From positions 558,001-622,000 of the forward strand of contig JAQEWB010000001.1 of assembly GCA_027694045.1 (NCBI GenBank): a stretch of DNA of 64,000 bases, given 5' to 3'. Shown in pieces: positions 8,133 through 15,357 of the stretch (position 1 is its first letter; the number at the start of each line of letters is the position of its first letter). Under the pieces are notes generated by a model. That model worked only from the letters and a program-made list of their open reading frames with translations, was not told where the DNA came from and made no database searches. The stretch is from Bacillaceae bacterium OF18-1A (GTDB taxonomy: Bacteria; Bacillota; Bacilli; Bacillales; Bacillaceae_G). The position numbers and the translations under genes are program-made.

Positions 8133-9002
8133 TTATATTTTCACATTTAAATGCATAAGTTTATCAGGATTAGCCATCATATAAACATTTGAGATTTTCT
8201 CATCCTCAAATGTAAATGAAAGTACATAAGTCACTTTATTATTTATTGTAACGGTAACTCCTGGTGCACCATTTACCATTTTGAAATCAACAATATACTC
8301 TTTTGGCATTCGTTTTGCAATTCCAAGGAACAAACGTATAATTTTATCCGCAGAATAAATCGGATTAATAGCAGTTGTAACTTTACCACCACCGTCTGCT
8401 TTGAATATCGCATCTGTTTTTAATACTTCTAACATGCCTTGCGCATCCCCACACTGTAATGATGATACAAACTTTTCAACATATGCAGCCATTTTATCCA
8501 TACTTAATTTTGATTGCTTCGGTTTCTCCAAAATACTTTTTCGTGCACGTTGAAAGATCTTCCTGCAATTCACGCTATTTTTGTCAACAATTGAAGCTAT
8601 TTCCTCATAGTCATAACTGAAAACCTCTCTTAATATGAAAACAATCCTTTCCACTTCAGATAGTTGTTGTAAAAGTAATAAATATGCTGTAGATAGGGAT
8701 TCTTTCACAAGAAATGACTCTGATGGCCCATCACTCTTTTCTACAAGCGGTTCTGGTAACCACATTCCTACATATACGTTGCGTTTATGTGCTGCCGAAC
8801 GTAATTTATCAATTGAACGATTTGTCGCCATTTTACACAAATATGCTTTCATATTTTCTATCGACTGAATATCCTCTATATTATTTAGCGAGATAAATAC
8901 GTCATGAACGATATCCTCAGCATCCATAACACTCCCAAGGGTTCTATATGCTAATGAAAATAATAATGGTTGATACGTTTCATATAATTGCTCCGTTTCC
9001 AT
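8133..9002 (-). CDS. ECF41-group sigma factor with SnoaL-like C-terminal domain
   Basis: A 289-aa ECF RNA polymerase sigma factor. Region 2 (residues 1-70) and region 4 (about 105-160) flank a linker carrying WLPEPL at 81-86, the ECF41 linker motif. Residues 165-289 form a SnoaL/NTF2-like extension containing NPDKL (278-282), the second ECF41 hallmark. In this group the extension takes the place of a separate anti-sigma factor and tunes activity. The gene overlaps the upstream oxidoreductase by 23 bp, as expected for ECF41 loci, which pair with oxidoreductase-type target genes. An ECF41-type promoter precedes the operon, implying autoregulation. Confidence 0.93.
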   Translation of the reverse strand: METEQLYETYQPLLFSLAYRTLGSVMDAEDIVHDVFISLNNIEDIQSIENMKAYLCKMATNRSIDKLRSAAHKRNVYVGMWLPEPLVEKSDGPSESFLVKESLSTAYLLLLQQLSEVERIVFILREVFSYDYEEIASIVDKNSVNCRKIFQRARKSILEKPKQSKLSMDKMAAYVEKFVSSLQCGDAQGMLEVLKTDAIFKADGGGKVTTAINPIYSADKIIRLFLGIAKRMPKEYIVDFKMVNGAPGVTVTINNKVTYVLSFTFEDEKISNVYMMANPDKLMHLNVKI

Positions 9003-10290
9003 GATGAACAGCCTCTCTTTCTACTTGCTTCAAGATGTGTAACGCTGCACGTTTCCCACTTGCTACCGCCGCATCAGCTAATATTTCATCATGCCCAGCC
9101 CAATCTCCTGCAACATAAATACCTGGCATCTCAGGAATATTCGGACCTGGATTTTCAATTCGGTCAATATGAGAAAAATCATGTACTACCGTTATTTTCG
9201 GTAAATATTGCTTTGCAACAACTTCTCTTTTCCAATTGGGGTGTAGCAATTCCATCATATTTTCTAACTGCTCTTTATCATCATGAAAATAATTTATATC
9301 TAGCACAGGATTATGATATTTAATTAAGCTCACTGCAATTGCTCCATCTTCACTTAATTTAGCTGCTCTTGATTGATTCGTAAAAAATATAGGTTGATCT
9401 AATCCTAAGGCAAATTGATGTGTAGGATTAGGTAATCGTCTCAAGCCAATATCTAATGTAGCAACAGTAACTGGTAGCGATTGCTCATTCCATCTATGCA
9501 AACTTGTTCCTTCTGCGTCTTTTATTATTTTACAAGCTTCTTTCGGTGGAGTTGTCACGATGACAGCACCTACTTCAAATACCTCTTCATCAAAACATTG
9601 TATTCTTTGTTTATCTTCACAATGCTCTATTTCTAGAACATGCTTATTAGCCAAAAATTGTACCCCAACATTATTCGCCATATCTTTCAATTTTTTTATA
9701 ATCGTCTCCCAACCACCATCTACATAAAATACTCCTTTTTTTATGGAAAGCTGTATTTGCTTTAGTACTGATGATGCTAATTGTATTGTTGGGGCAAATG
9801 TATATGTTGTTGTTCGACATAGCGCATAAAATATATTGCGAACCATTGGATCTTTTATTTCATTTTCTGCCCATGTAGATAGACTCATTTTTGAAACTTC
9901 TCTTACATTTAAATTCCCTAAACGAATCATAAGACGAGAGAATTGTATTTTTGCAGACCATGAAAGTAACGGTGTTGATAAAATGGAGCGAAAATCTGTT
10001 GGAATACTGAATATATCACCTTTCCATATTCCATGTGCTGTTGTTGATGGGATACCTCCTGAAAGATTTATACCGAGCTCATTAAAAGTTAAAAATGCTG
10101 CTCCTCCTCTGTATAAGGCATGTGCACCAAGATTCATACAAATGCCATTTTTATTTACAGATATCCCTCGGCCCCCAAAGCGACTGGACTTTTCTAATAC
10201 AATAACCTTCCTTCCAGCTTTCGCTAAATATATAGATGCCGTTAATCCAGAAAGCCCACCACCAACAATTGCTACATCAAAATATTTCAT
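8980..10290 (-). CDS. FAD-dependent oxidoreductase (phytoene desaturase/amine oxidase type), ECF41 target
   Basis: A 436-aa flavoprotein. The N-terminal Rossmann fold reads DVAIVGGGLSGLTASIYLAK and the C-terminal FAD motif reads PGIYVAGDWAG. Overall it resembles NAD(P)/FAD amine oxidases and carotenoid desaturase-like proteins. The start is set at ATG 10290, preceded by AAGGAGGG; the in-frame extension upstream to 10332 would run through the promoter elements. It is the first gene of a two-gene operon with the ECF41 sigma factor. Its redox substrate cannot be predicted. Confidence 0.9.
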   Translation of the reverse strand: MKYFDVAIVGGGLSGLTASIYLAKAGRKVIVLEKSSRFGGRGISVNKNGICMNLGAHALYRGGAAFLTFNELGINLSGGIPSTTAHGIWKGDIFSIPTDFRSILSTPLLSWSAKIQFSRLMIRLGNLNVREVSKMSLSTWAENEIKDPMVRNIFYALCRTTTYTFAPTIQLASSVLKQIQLSIKKGVFYVDGGWETIIKKLKDMANNVGVQFLANKHVLEIEHCEDKQRIQCFDEEVFEVGAVIVTTPPKEACKIIKDAEGTSLHRWNEQSLPVTVATLDIGLRRLPNPTHQFALGLDQPIFFTNQSRAAKLSEDGAIAVSLIKYHNPVLDINYFHDDKEQLENMMELLHPNWKREVVAKQYLPKITVVHDFSHIDRIENPGPNIPEMPGIYVAGDWAGHDEILADAAVASGKRAALHILKQVEREAVHHGNGAII

Positions 10291-10322
10291 AATAAAATCC
10301 CTCCTTATCGTTCTATATGCAA

Positions 10323-10349
10323 GACGAACCATTTAGGAGGGGTGTGACA
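10323..10349 (-). promoter_or_regulatory. ECF41-type promoter
   Basis: Reading the minus strand: TGTCACA (10349-10343), exactly 16 nt, then CGTC (10326-10323). This matches the published ECF41 consensus TGTCACA-N16-CGTC. The expected transcript start is about 25 nt before the ATG at 10290. Confidence 0.85.
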
Positions 10350-10573
10350 TAAAAAGTAAAAATAAATGCTCTACCCTTCGCTCTTAAAACAAAACTTAGA
10401 AATAGATTGGCTAAATTATGCCAATACCGAGAAAGCATAATTAATTATCCAGCAAAACTATCCTAACCTAACATCTACATGAACTGTTATATATCTGTAT
10501 TAATATTAATGTAAGTACGAGATGCAACCTATGTCCTTTATGGTAGAGGTAAATTTATTAAGACCGCCAACGG

Positions 10574-10602
10574 CACATAACAAAAACTAGACACATATCC
10601 TA
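10574..10602 (+). promoter_or_regulatory. sigma-K-like promoter of the cupin gene
   Basis: -35 CACA (10574-10577), 16-nt spacer, -10 CATATCCTA (10594-10602); matches the sigma-K pattern mACm-N16-CATANNNTA in every defined position. Confidence 0.65.
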
Positions 10603-10643
10603 ATTTTGTACCTAACTTACCTATAGAAAGGCGGGTAATACAA

Positions 10644-11267
10644 ATGGCTTCTAATATCGACTACACTTCCCCCTCAACCAATTTCACTTATGATTTAAAT
10701 AAAAGTAATTTTTTTAAGAAAGATGCCCAAAATTATATAAACGTACTTGGCATAAAACAGTTAAACACTTTAGAAAACACTTCATTATTAGATATTTACT
10801 TAAGTACAGGAAATGTTGTAGAGCCACATATTCATCAAAATGCCGCTGAACTTGTTTACTGCATTTCAGGATCTGCTGTCGTTTCTTTACTTAATCCATT
10901 TACAAACCAAGTTTTAAACTTACCAATAAAATCAGGGCAAGTTGCTAATATCCCACAAGCATGGTGGCATTATGAAGTTGCTACAGCAGATGATACTCAT
11001 TTATTAGCTATTTTCGATGCCCCAACCCCAGAAGTCATTTTTGGATCTGATATATTAAGATTGACTCCAGCCAATATAATGGCTCATACTTACTGTCTGG
11101 ATGAACAACAATGGAAACAAGCGGTAGCCCCAATTCAATCCACCACAGTAATTGGTCCCCCAGCAAACTGTAATAAAAATCGCGAAATGATAAATCAACC
11201 ATCTACTCAACAACAAAATCTCTATTACCAAGATTCATATTATTTCCCTCTTTATTGGGGGTATTAA
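10644..11267 (+). CDS. cupin-domain protein, probable spore-associated
   Basis: A 207-aa protein with a single cupin fold at residues 45-135. Motif 1 (PHIHQNAAELVYCISGSAVV) supplies His, His and Glu metal ligands; motif 2 (GQVANIPQAWWHYEV) supplies the last His. The C-terminal 45 residues are low-complexity, rich in Gln, Asn and Tyr, and end YYFPLYWGY, as often seen in spore-coat proteins. The ATG follows AGAAAGGCGGG. A sigma-K-like promoter upstream and the spore-surface neighbours support late mother-cell expression. Oxalate decarboxylase-related cupins are known coat proteins in Bacillus; enzymatic activity here is uncertain. Confidence 0.85.
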   Translation: MASNIDYTSPSTNFTYDLNKSNFFKKDAQNYINVLGIKQLNTLENTSLLDIYLSTGNVVEPHIHQNAAELVYCISGSAVVSLLNPFTNQVLNLPIKSGQVANIPQAWWHYEVATADDTHLLAIFDAPTPEVIFGSDILRLTPANIMAHTYCLDEQQWKQAVAPIQSTTVIGPPANCNKNREMINQPSTQQQNLYYQDSYYFPLYWGY

Positions 11268-11303
11268 TTAAATCCAACTGCGTCGAAAACTACTATTCCA
11301 CCT

Positions 11304-11331
11304 TCTCCTCGGGAAACCCCTAGGAGATTTT
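11304..11331 (+). terminator. terminator of the cupin gene
   Basis: Stem TCTCCT/AGGAGA extended by GGG/CCC, then TTTTTGTT. Confidence 0.8.
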
Positions 11332-11382
11332 TGTTGTACATATACTCTTATCCCATCCTACTAATTACACACTCTTTATCGT

Positions 11383-11411
11383 AACGATTAATAGAGCTTA
11401 TACATATAATA
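11383..11411 (+). promoter_or_regulatory. sigma-K-like promoter of the 51-aa gene
   Basis: -35 AACG (11383-11386), 16-nt spacer, -10 CATATAATA (11403-11411). The -10 fits CATANNNTA exactly; the -35 has the AC core. Confidence 0.55.
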
Positions 11412-11441
11412 TTTATATATCAAATTGGAGGTGATGATACT

Positions 11442-11597
11442 ATGAACAACTATAGCAACTACCGAGAAAGCTCTTCTAATAATAAAAATAATAGTTCTTC
11501 AACCTCTTCTCAATCTTCCAATTCCCAATCGCAAAAAGATTTAACGCAACAAGGTTATGTAAAGAAAAAAGGATGTAACTGTAATAAAAATAAATAG
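11442..11597 (+). CDS. 51-aa Ser/Asn/Gln-rich small protein, probable spore protein
   Basis: ATG 11442 follows TTGGAGGTGATG, a near-perfect ribosome binding site. The product starts MNNYSNYRESSSNN, has a Ser/Asn/Gln-rich middle, and ends in a basic CxC tail, KKKGCNCNKNK. It is followed by a strong terminator. The NCNKN string also occurs near the C-terminus of the adjacent cupin protein. Composition, the sigma-K-like promoter and the neighbours suggest a spore-layer component, possibly disulphide-linked. No family is recognised. Confidence 0.75.
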   Translation: MNNYSNYRESSSNNKNNSSSTSSQSSNSQSQKDLTQQGYVKKKGCNCNKNK

Positions 11598-11665
11598 TTT
11601 ATTATTAATTTGAACTTTTTCATTTCACCACACATGATAAACAATATACTCTCCTTATATATTTA

Positions 11666-11706
11666 AGAGATGAATTCTGATGTTTTGTAGAGTTCATCTC
11701 TTTTTG
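11666..11706 (+). terminator. terminator of the 51-aa gene
   Basis: Stem AGAGATGAA/TTCATCTCT followed by TTTTTG. Confidence 0.85.
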
Positions 11707-11834
11707 CTGATAAGAATTTTTCAAGGATAAATAAATTATCGCTTAAACTATAGAGTGTACATTGTCATTTATATTTTCTCTTTTATACCAGCTAAACAAA
11801 GAGCATACGATTGATTTATTACTTAATCCCCAAA

Positions 11835-11873
11835 ATATAGCCCTTTCCTAATTATTATAGGAAAGGGCTATAT
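11835..11873 (-). terminator. terminator of the collagen-like exosporium gene
   Basis: 14-bp perfect stem ATAGCCCTTTCCTA/TAGGAAAGGGCTAT with a 7-nt loop. Confidence 0.8.
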
Positions 11874-11911
11874 ACATCCCTGTTTAATTTTCAATTAAAC
11901 ATTGTAACTAG

Positions 11912-13159
11912 TTAGACGATATTAAGACCTGCACTTACAAATCCAGCAACCGCAGCTATTGGACTAGCAGCTGTTAATGAAACATATAATAATATTTTAT
12001 CTCCAGCAGCTACTGGAATATTAAGAGGTGCAATTCCTGTTGCTGTAGAACCAATCGCTATTGCAGGAAATGCCGGTAATAACGATAAAGATCCCTGTAC
12101 TGTAAACGTATTACTTCCCGCAGGTGCAATTAATATTCGCATCTGAATTTGAACAGGTGATAGTGGAGATAATGCAGCTGTTGCACTAAAGAAACCTGCT
12201 AACGACGTAATAGTTCCATCACGTGGTGCTACAAATGCATAATCGCCTACACCTAACGCTAATGTGAGATCAGTTCCACCCGCTAATGATACGCCAGGCG
12301 TATTGATTCCAAACCCAATGAGACTTCCTGTATTAGCTATTAAAGCATTAACTAGCGCAGCTGGTGTTAGACCTGAAGCGAATGGAATAATAGCTCCTCC
12401 ACCTGTTGCCCCTGTTGGGCCTGTCGCTCCTGTTGCTCCTGCTCCTGGACCTGTTGGACCTATTGCTCCTGTTGGACCTGTTGGACCTGTTGCTCCTCCG
12501 CCTGGTCCTGTTGGGCCTGTCGGACCTGTTACACCTAGTCCTGTTGGACCCGTTGCCCCTGTTGCTCCTCCGCCTGGTCCTGTTGGGCCTGTCGGACCTG
12601 TTACACCTACTCCTGTCGCTCCTGTTGCTCCTGTCGGGCCTGCTCCGCCTGCTCCTGTTGCCCCTGTTGCTCCCGTTGCTCCTGTTGCTCCTGTTGCTCC
12701 TGTTGCTCCCCCTCCTGGAGTAGCACCAATTAATTGAACTAATAAGTTTAATAGAAGCTGTAAAGTTGCAGGATCAATAATTAAAGAGAAGAAGAATGGT
12801 GCAAGAGCACTGTAGAATTGTTGTAATAAGGAAAGTAACTGACTTAAGTCTGGATTAGGAGATTGTAATACGTTAATGATACTTTGAATTAATTGTTTTA
12901 AATAATTTCCTTCTGGAGAAGGTGGTAATTCATTTAGTAAATTTAATAGTTGAGTAAACAAATTAAGTAAAACTAATCTGTTTGCGTCACTTGGATCTGC
13001 AAAAAATGCTGCAATAGCTGCGATTAAAGAATTTAGTAAAGTGATTAACTTTCCTAATTGCTCACTGCTAATTGGAACTGTTTGTGGATTATCACAGCAA
13101 TCTGACGTGAAAACTATCGGGTTACAATTGTTATGACCAAAACAATCATTATATCCCAT
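11912..13159 (-). CDS. BclB/ExsJ-type collagen-like exosporium glycoprotein
   Basis: A 415-aa spore-surface protein of the B. cereus group. Residues 1-25 are Cys-rich ([13 protein letters not shown], then DCC). Residues 30-145 are Leu-rich helical sequence. Residues 148-254 are Gly-X-Thr collagen repeats (GATGATG and GPTGPTG) that form a triple helix and are normally glycosylated on Thr. Residues 255-415 are the BclB C-terminal trimerisation domain ([14 protein letters not shown], ending [16 protein letters not shown]). The N-terminus is ExsJ-like; I see no LPPIP-type exosporium leader. The ribosome binding site is AAGGAGGAA. The collagen tract is short and contains a 72-bp-period internal repeat, so its length probably varies between strains. 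Confidence 0.93.
   Translation of the reverse strand: MGYNDCFGHNNCNPIVFTSDCCDNPQTVPISSEQLGKLITLLNSLIAAIAAFFADPSDANRLVLLNLFTQLLNLLNELPPSPEGNYLKQLIQSIINVLQSPNPDLSQLLSLLQQFYSALAPFFFSLIIDPATLQLLLNLLVQLIGATPGGGATGATGATGATGATGATGAGGAGPTGATGATGVGVTGPTGPTGPGGGATGATGPTGLGVTGPTGPTGPGGGATGPTGPTGAIGPTGPGAGATGATGPTGATGGGAIIPFASGLTPAALVNALIANTGSLIGFGINTPGVSLAGGTDLTLALGVGDYAFVAPRDGTITSLAGFFSATAALSPLSPVQIQMRILIAPAGSNTFTVQGSLSLLPAFPAIAIGSTATGIAPLNIPVAAGDKILLYVSLTAASPIAAVAGFVSAGLNIV
12487..12609 (-). repeat. 72-bp-period repeat inside the collagen tract
   Basis: A 51-bp block at 12487-12537 recurs identically at 12559-12609 and encodes the same [17 protein letters not shown] segment twice. Such repeats make the collagen region prone to length change by slippage or recombination. 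Confidence 0.85.
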
Positions 13160-13737
13160 TTATTTCCTCCTTACTTGTCTTATATTTGAGTATTTTTCTA
13201 TTTTAAGAACTACAAAAGATAGCATTAAAAAAAAGGGGAGTTATATGTTCCGTATTAAAATAGAAAACATGAAGTATAATTAAACTTGAAAACTAATTTA
13301 ATTATGTCCATGACTCACATATTAATTATATGTTTTTAATAATTGATTGCTTAGATTAAACACCTAAACTTAAGAGTCTATTTTATTTTTCCGCATTTAT
13401 CTCTTAGACAAACATAATAATTTAAATGCAGAATTTCAAATTATCTCCTAGCATATATGAAACGCTTTACCGCTCCTATAATGGATACTGTTCATAGAAT
13501 AAAATGCGGTACTTTATATTCAAAATAAAAATAAAAGTAATTACTTAATCACAAATAAATTACACTATATTAATAGTAGAAACTATCTATACTAAATTTT
13601 CCGTATATATATTATCAATTTACACTCACTCTTACCAATGTTACATTAAATAGGAAGATAGTTTCTCCTATACTAACCATCTCAATATGTATTTGAGAAA
13701 CATTCTCCAATCCTATACACGAGAGTAATACGTTGCT

Positions 13738-13762
13738 GACACTCAAATGAGTGTCCTTTTTT
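13738..13762 (+). terminator. orphan Rho-independent terminator
   Basis: GACACTC/GAGTGTC stem with an AAAT loop followed by CTTTTTT. No protein gene precedes it on the plus strand, so it may end a small RNA. Confidence 0.75.
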
Positions 13763-13889
13763 ATAAAGTGAAATTTTAATCAGTCCTCACCAATTGGGCG
13801 TTTACGGGCTGTTGATCTCCCACCTAACTTCTTTGCTCCAGCTGGATTTTTTGGTGGGAGTTTTTATTGCCCACAAATAGTGGGATAAA
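13763..13889 (+). repeat. dispersed repeat, long form (copy 1)
   Basis: About 127 bp starting ATAAAGTGAAATTTTAATC, with CTCACCAATTGGGCG, an internal stem CTCCCACC/GGTGGGAG, and an end CAAATAGTGGGATAAA. It matches the copies at 28567-28622, 31552-31610 and 35167-35288. It is probably one of the B. cereus-group intergenic repeats (bcr type). Confidence 0.8.
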
Positions 13890-13953
13890 TTACAAAAAAT
13901 AAAACCATCTCTTATAGATGGTTTTATCATTACGCAATTCTATCAACACAAAC

Positions 13954-14511
13954 TTATGAAGCCGGATAATAAATAGTCATACTTAACCGAGTTAATGTTC
14001 TTCCTGAATTTTTATAAGAATGAGGTCTATCCGCCTTAAAACGAATCGAATCCCCACTCTTTAATTTATATTGACAATCATTGACTTCAATTGTTATTTC
14101 TCCTTCAAATACCGTTATGAACTCTTCTGTTCCTTCTTTATGCGCTTCAGAACTTAATTTTCCTTCTGTTTCAATTTCCACCGTATAAATTTCAAAATTC
14201 CTAGCATCTTGGAAAGGAAAAGAGGGATACACTTTATACCTCCCACTGTCTTCAGACAATACTTGAACATCATTTCGTAAAACCACTTTTGTATCGGGCT
14301 GTGGGTTATTAATTAAAGAAGTAAAGGATACTTTCAATCCATTAGCAATTTTCCATATTGTTGTTAACGTCGGACTTGATTCCCCTCTTTCAATTTGTCC
14401 AATCATTGTTTTACTCACACCAGTTAATTGAGAAACCTTTTCTAAACTTAATTTTTCTTTTTCTCGTATTGTTTTTAAGTTTTTCGCCAAAATAAGCTGA
14501 ATTTCTTCCAT
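13954..14511 (-). CDS. XRE-family regulator with C-terminal cupin domain
   Basis: A 185-aa regulator. Residues 6-62 form a helix-turn-helix of the XRE type (LTGVSKTMIGQIERGESSPT) and residues 105-180 a small cupin sensor (EEFITVFEGEITIEV). XRE-cupin proteins usually repress an adjacent transporter or catabolic gene and respond to a small ligand. ATG 14511 has GGAGTG upstream. It is divergent from a LysE-type exporter, and the shared 117-bp region contains a 29-bp near-palindrome, so the exporter is its likely target. Confidence 0.9.
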   Translation of the reverse strand: MEEIQLILAKNLKTIREKEKLSLEKVSQLTGVSKTMIGQIERGESSPTLTTIWKIANGLKVSFTSLINNPQPDTKVVLRNDVQVLSEDSGRYKVYPSFPFQDARNFEIYTVEIETEGKLSSEAHKEGTEEFITVFEGEITIEVNDCQYKLKSGDSIRFKADRPHSYKNSGRTLTRLSMTIYYPAS

Positions 14512-14570
14512 AAAAAACACTCCTACCCTATATACAATATAACGACCGTTATGTATAATAAAAAACACAC

Positions 14571-14599
14571 GTTATATTGACCTTTTCGGTCATTATAAC
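14571..14599. promoter_or_regulatory. palindromic operator in the XRE-cupin/LysE divergon
   Basis: GTTATATTGACC and GGTCATTATAAC arms around a TTTTC centre, with one mismatch. It lies between the two divergent start codons and is probably bound by the XRE-cupin protein. A second partial palindrome, ATAACGACCGTTAT, lies about 35 bp away at 14539-14552. Confidence 0.65.
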
Positions 14600-14628
14600 A
14601 CACATATATATTATTAGGGGGTTTTGAA

Positions 14629-15213
14629 ATGCCTATATTTTCTTTTTTATTATTTGTTTTTATAAGTAGCTTCACACCCGGACCTAACAATTTTTTAGCT
14701 ATGACATACGCCAATCAACATGGTTTAAAGAAGAGTGTACAATTTTGCTTCGGAGTTGCTTTCGGGTTCTTCATTCTTACTTCTTTATGTAGTTTTTTTA
14801 ATATTGTACTAATTAATATTCTGCCCATAATTGAACTTCCTTTAAAAGTGTTAGGCGTAGCATATATGCTATATTTAGCTTTTAAGATTCTCACTAGTAA
14901 AGGTAGTACGGATTCTGATGAAAAAAATAATAAAAATTTATTTACAGTAGGTATTTTCCTTCAATTTATTAATCCAAAGGGAATATTATTCGGATTAACT
15001 GTAGTGTCAACTTTCATTCTTCCTTACTACAATTCATATTATACTTTTCTACTTTTTTCATTATTTCTAGGTGTAGTCGGTTTAATGAGCACATTTAGTT
15101 GGAGCTTATTTGGTTCTATATTCCAAAAACTTTTATTAAAACATAATCAATTATTTAATGCCATTATGGCTGTTTTATTAGTTTTCAGTGCTGTTTCGAT
15201 TATAGTAAACTAA
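14629..15213 (+). CDS. LysE/RhtB-family amino acid exporter
   Basis: A 194-aa inner-membrane exporter with about six hydrophobic helices. The LysE hallmark FTPGPNNFLAM lies at residues 15-25, followed by the conserved Gly-rich second helix. Family members export amino acids such as lysine, threonine or cysteine derivatives. The ATG follows TAGGGGG. It is divergently transcribed from the XRE-cupin regulator, which probably controls it in response to the exported compound. Confidence 0.9.
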   Translation: MPIFSFLLFVFISSFTPGPNNFLAMTYANQHGLKKSVQFCFGVAFGFFILTSLCSFFNIVLINILPIIELPLKVLGVAYMLYLAFKILTSKGSTDSDEKNNKNLFTVGIFLQFINPKGILFGLTVVSTFILPYYNSYYTFLLFSLFLGVVGLMSTFSWSLFGSIFQKLLLKHNQLFNAIMAVLLVFSAVSIIVN

Positions 15214-15311
15214 CTCCATACCAATAAGCTGAATGTCTTCACATATAAATAAGCCACCTACTGAAAGGCTATTTGAATAATAATGTTTGCAAATGTTAAA
15301 AATGTTAAAAA

Positions 15312-15340
15312 TGCGGTTTCTCCTTTTTAGAGAAACCGCA
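15312..15340 (-). terminator. terminator of the ABC exporter operon
   Basis: Perfect 11-bp stem TGCGGTTTCTC/GAGAAACCGCA; on the minus strand followed by TTTTTAACATTTTT. It lies just after the ancestral stop codon at 15358. Confidence 0.8.
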
Positions 15341-15357
15341 CCATATCAATGTTTTAA

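Larger units (their letters stand above)
11598..11911. other. intergenic region with two terminators
   Basis: 314 bp holding the terminator of the 51-aa gene (11666-11706) and that of the exosporium gene (11835-11873). Between them I see no ORF or other feature. Confidence 0.6.
13160..13953. other. 794-bp gene-poor region with repeat and orphan terminator
   Basis: Contains the exosporium-gene promoter region, a distant inverted repeat (GAAACTATCT at 13579-13588 and AGATAGTTTC at 13656-13665), an orphan plus-strand terminator (13738-13762) and a copy of the dispersed repeat (13763-13889). No convincing protein gene is visible. Confidence 0.6.

Noticed and set aside
10291-10332. Upstream start for the FAD oxidoreductase
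   Set aside because: It would place the start codon inside the ECF41 promoter; ATG 10290 has AAGGAGGG.
12264-12737. Long Pro/Val/Ala plus-strand frame
   Set aside because: It is the antisense of the Gly-X-Thr collagen repeats; the composition is a by-product of the repeat and there is no ribosome binding site.
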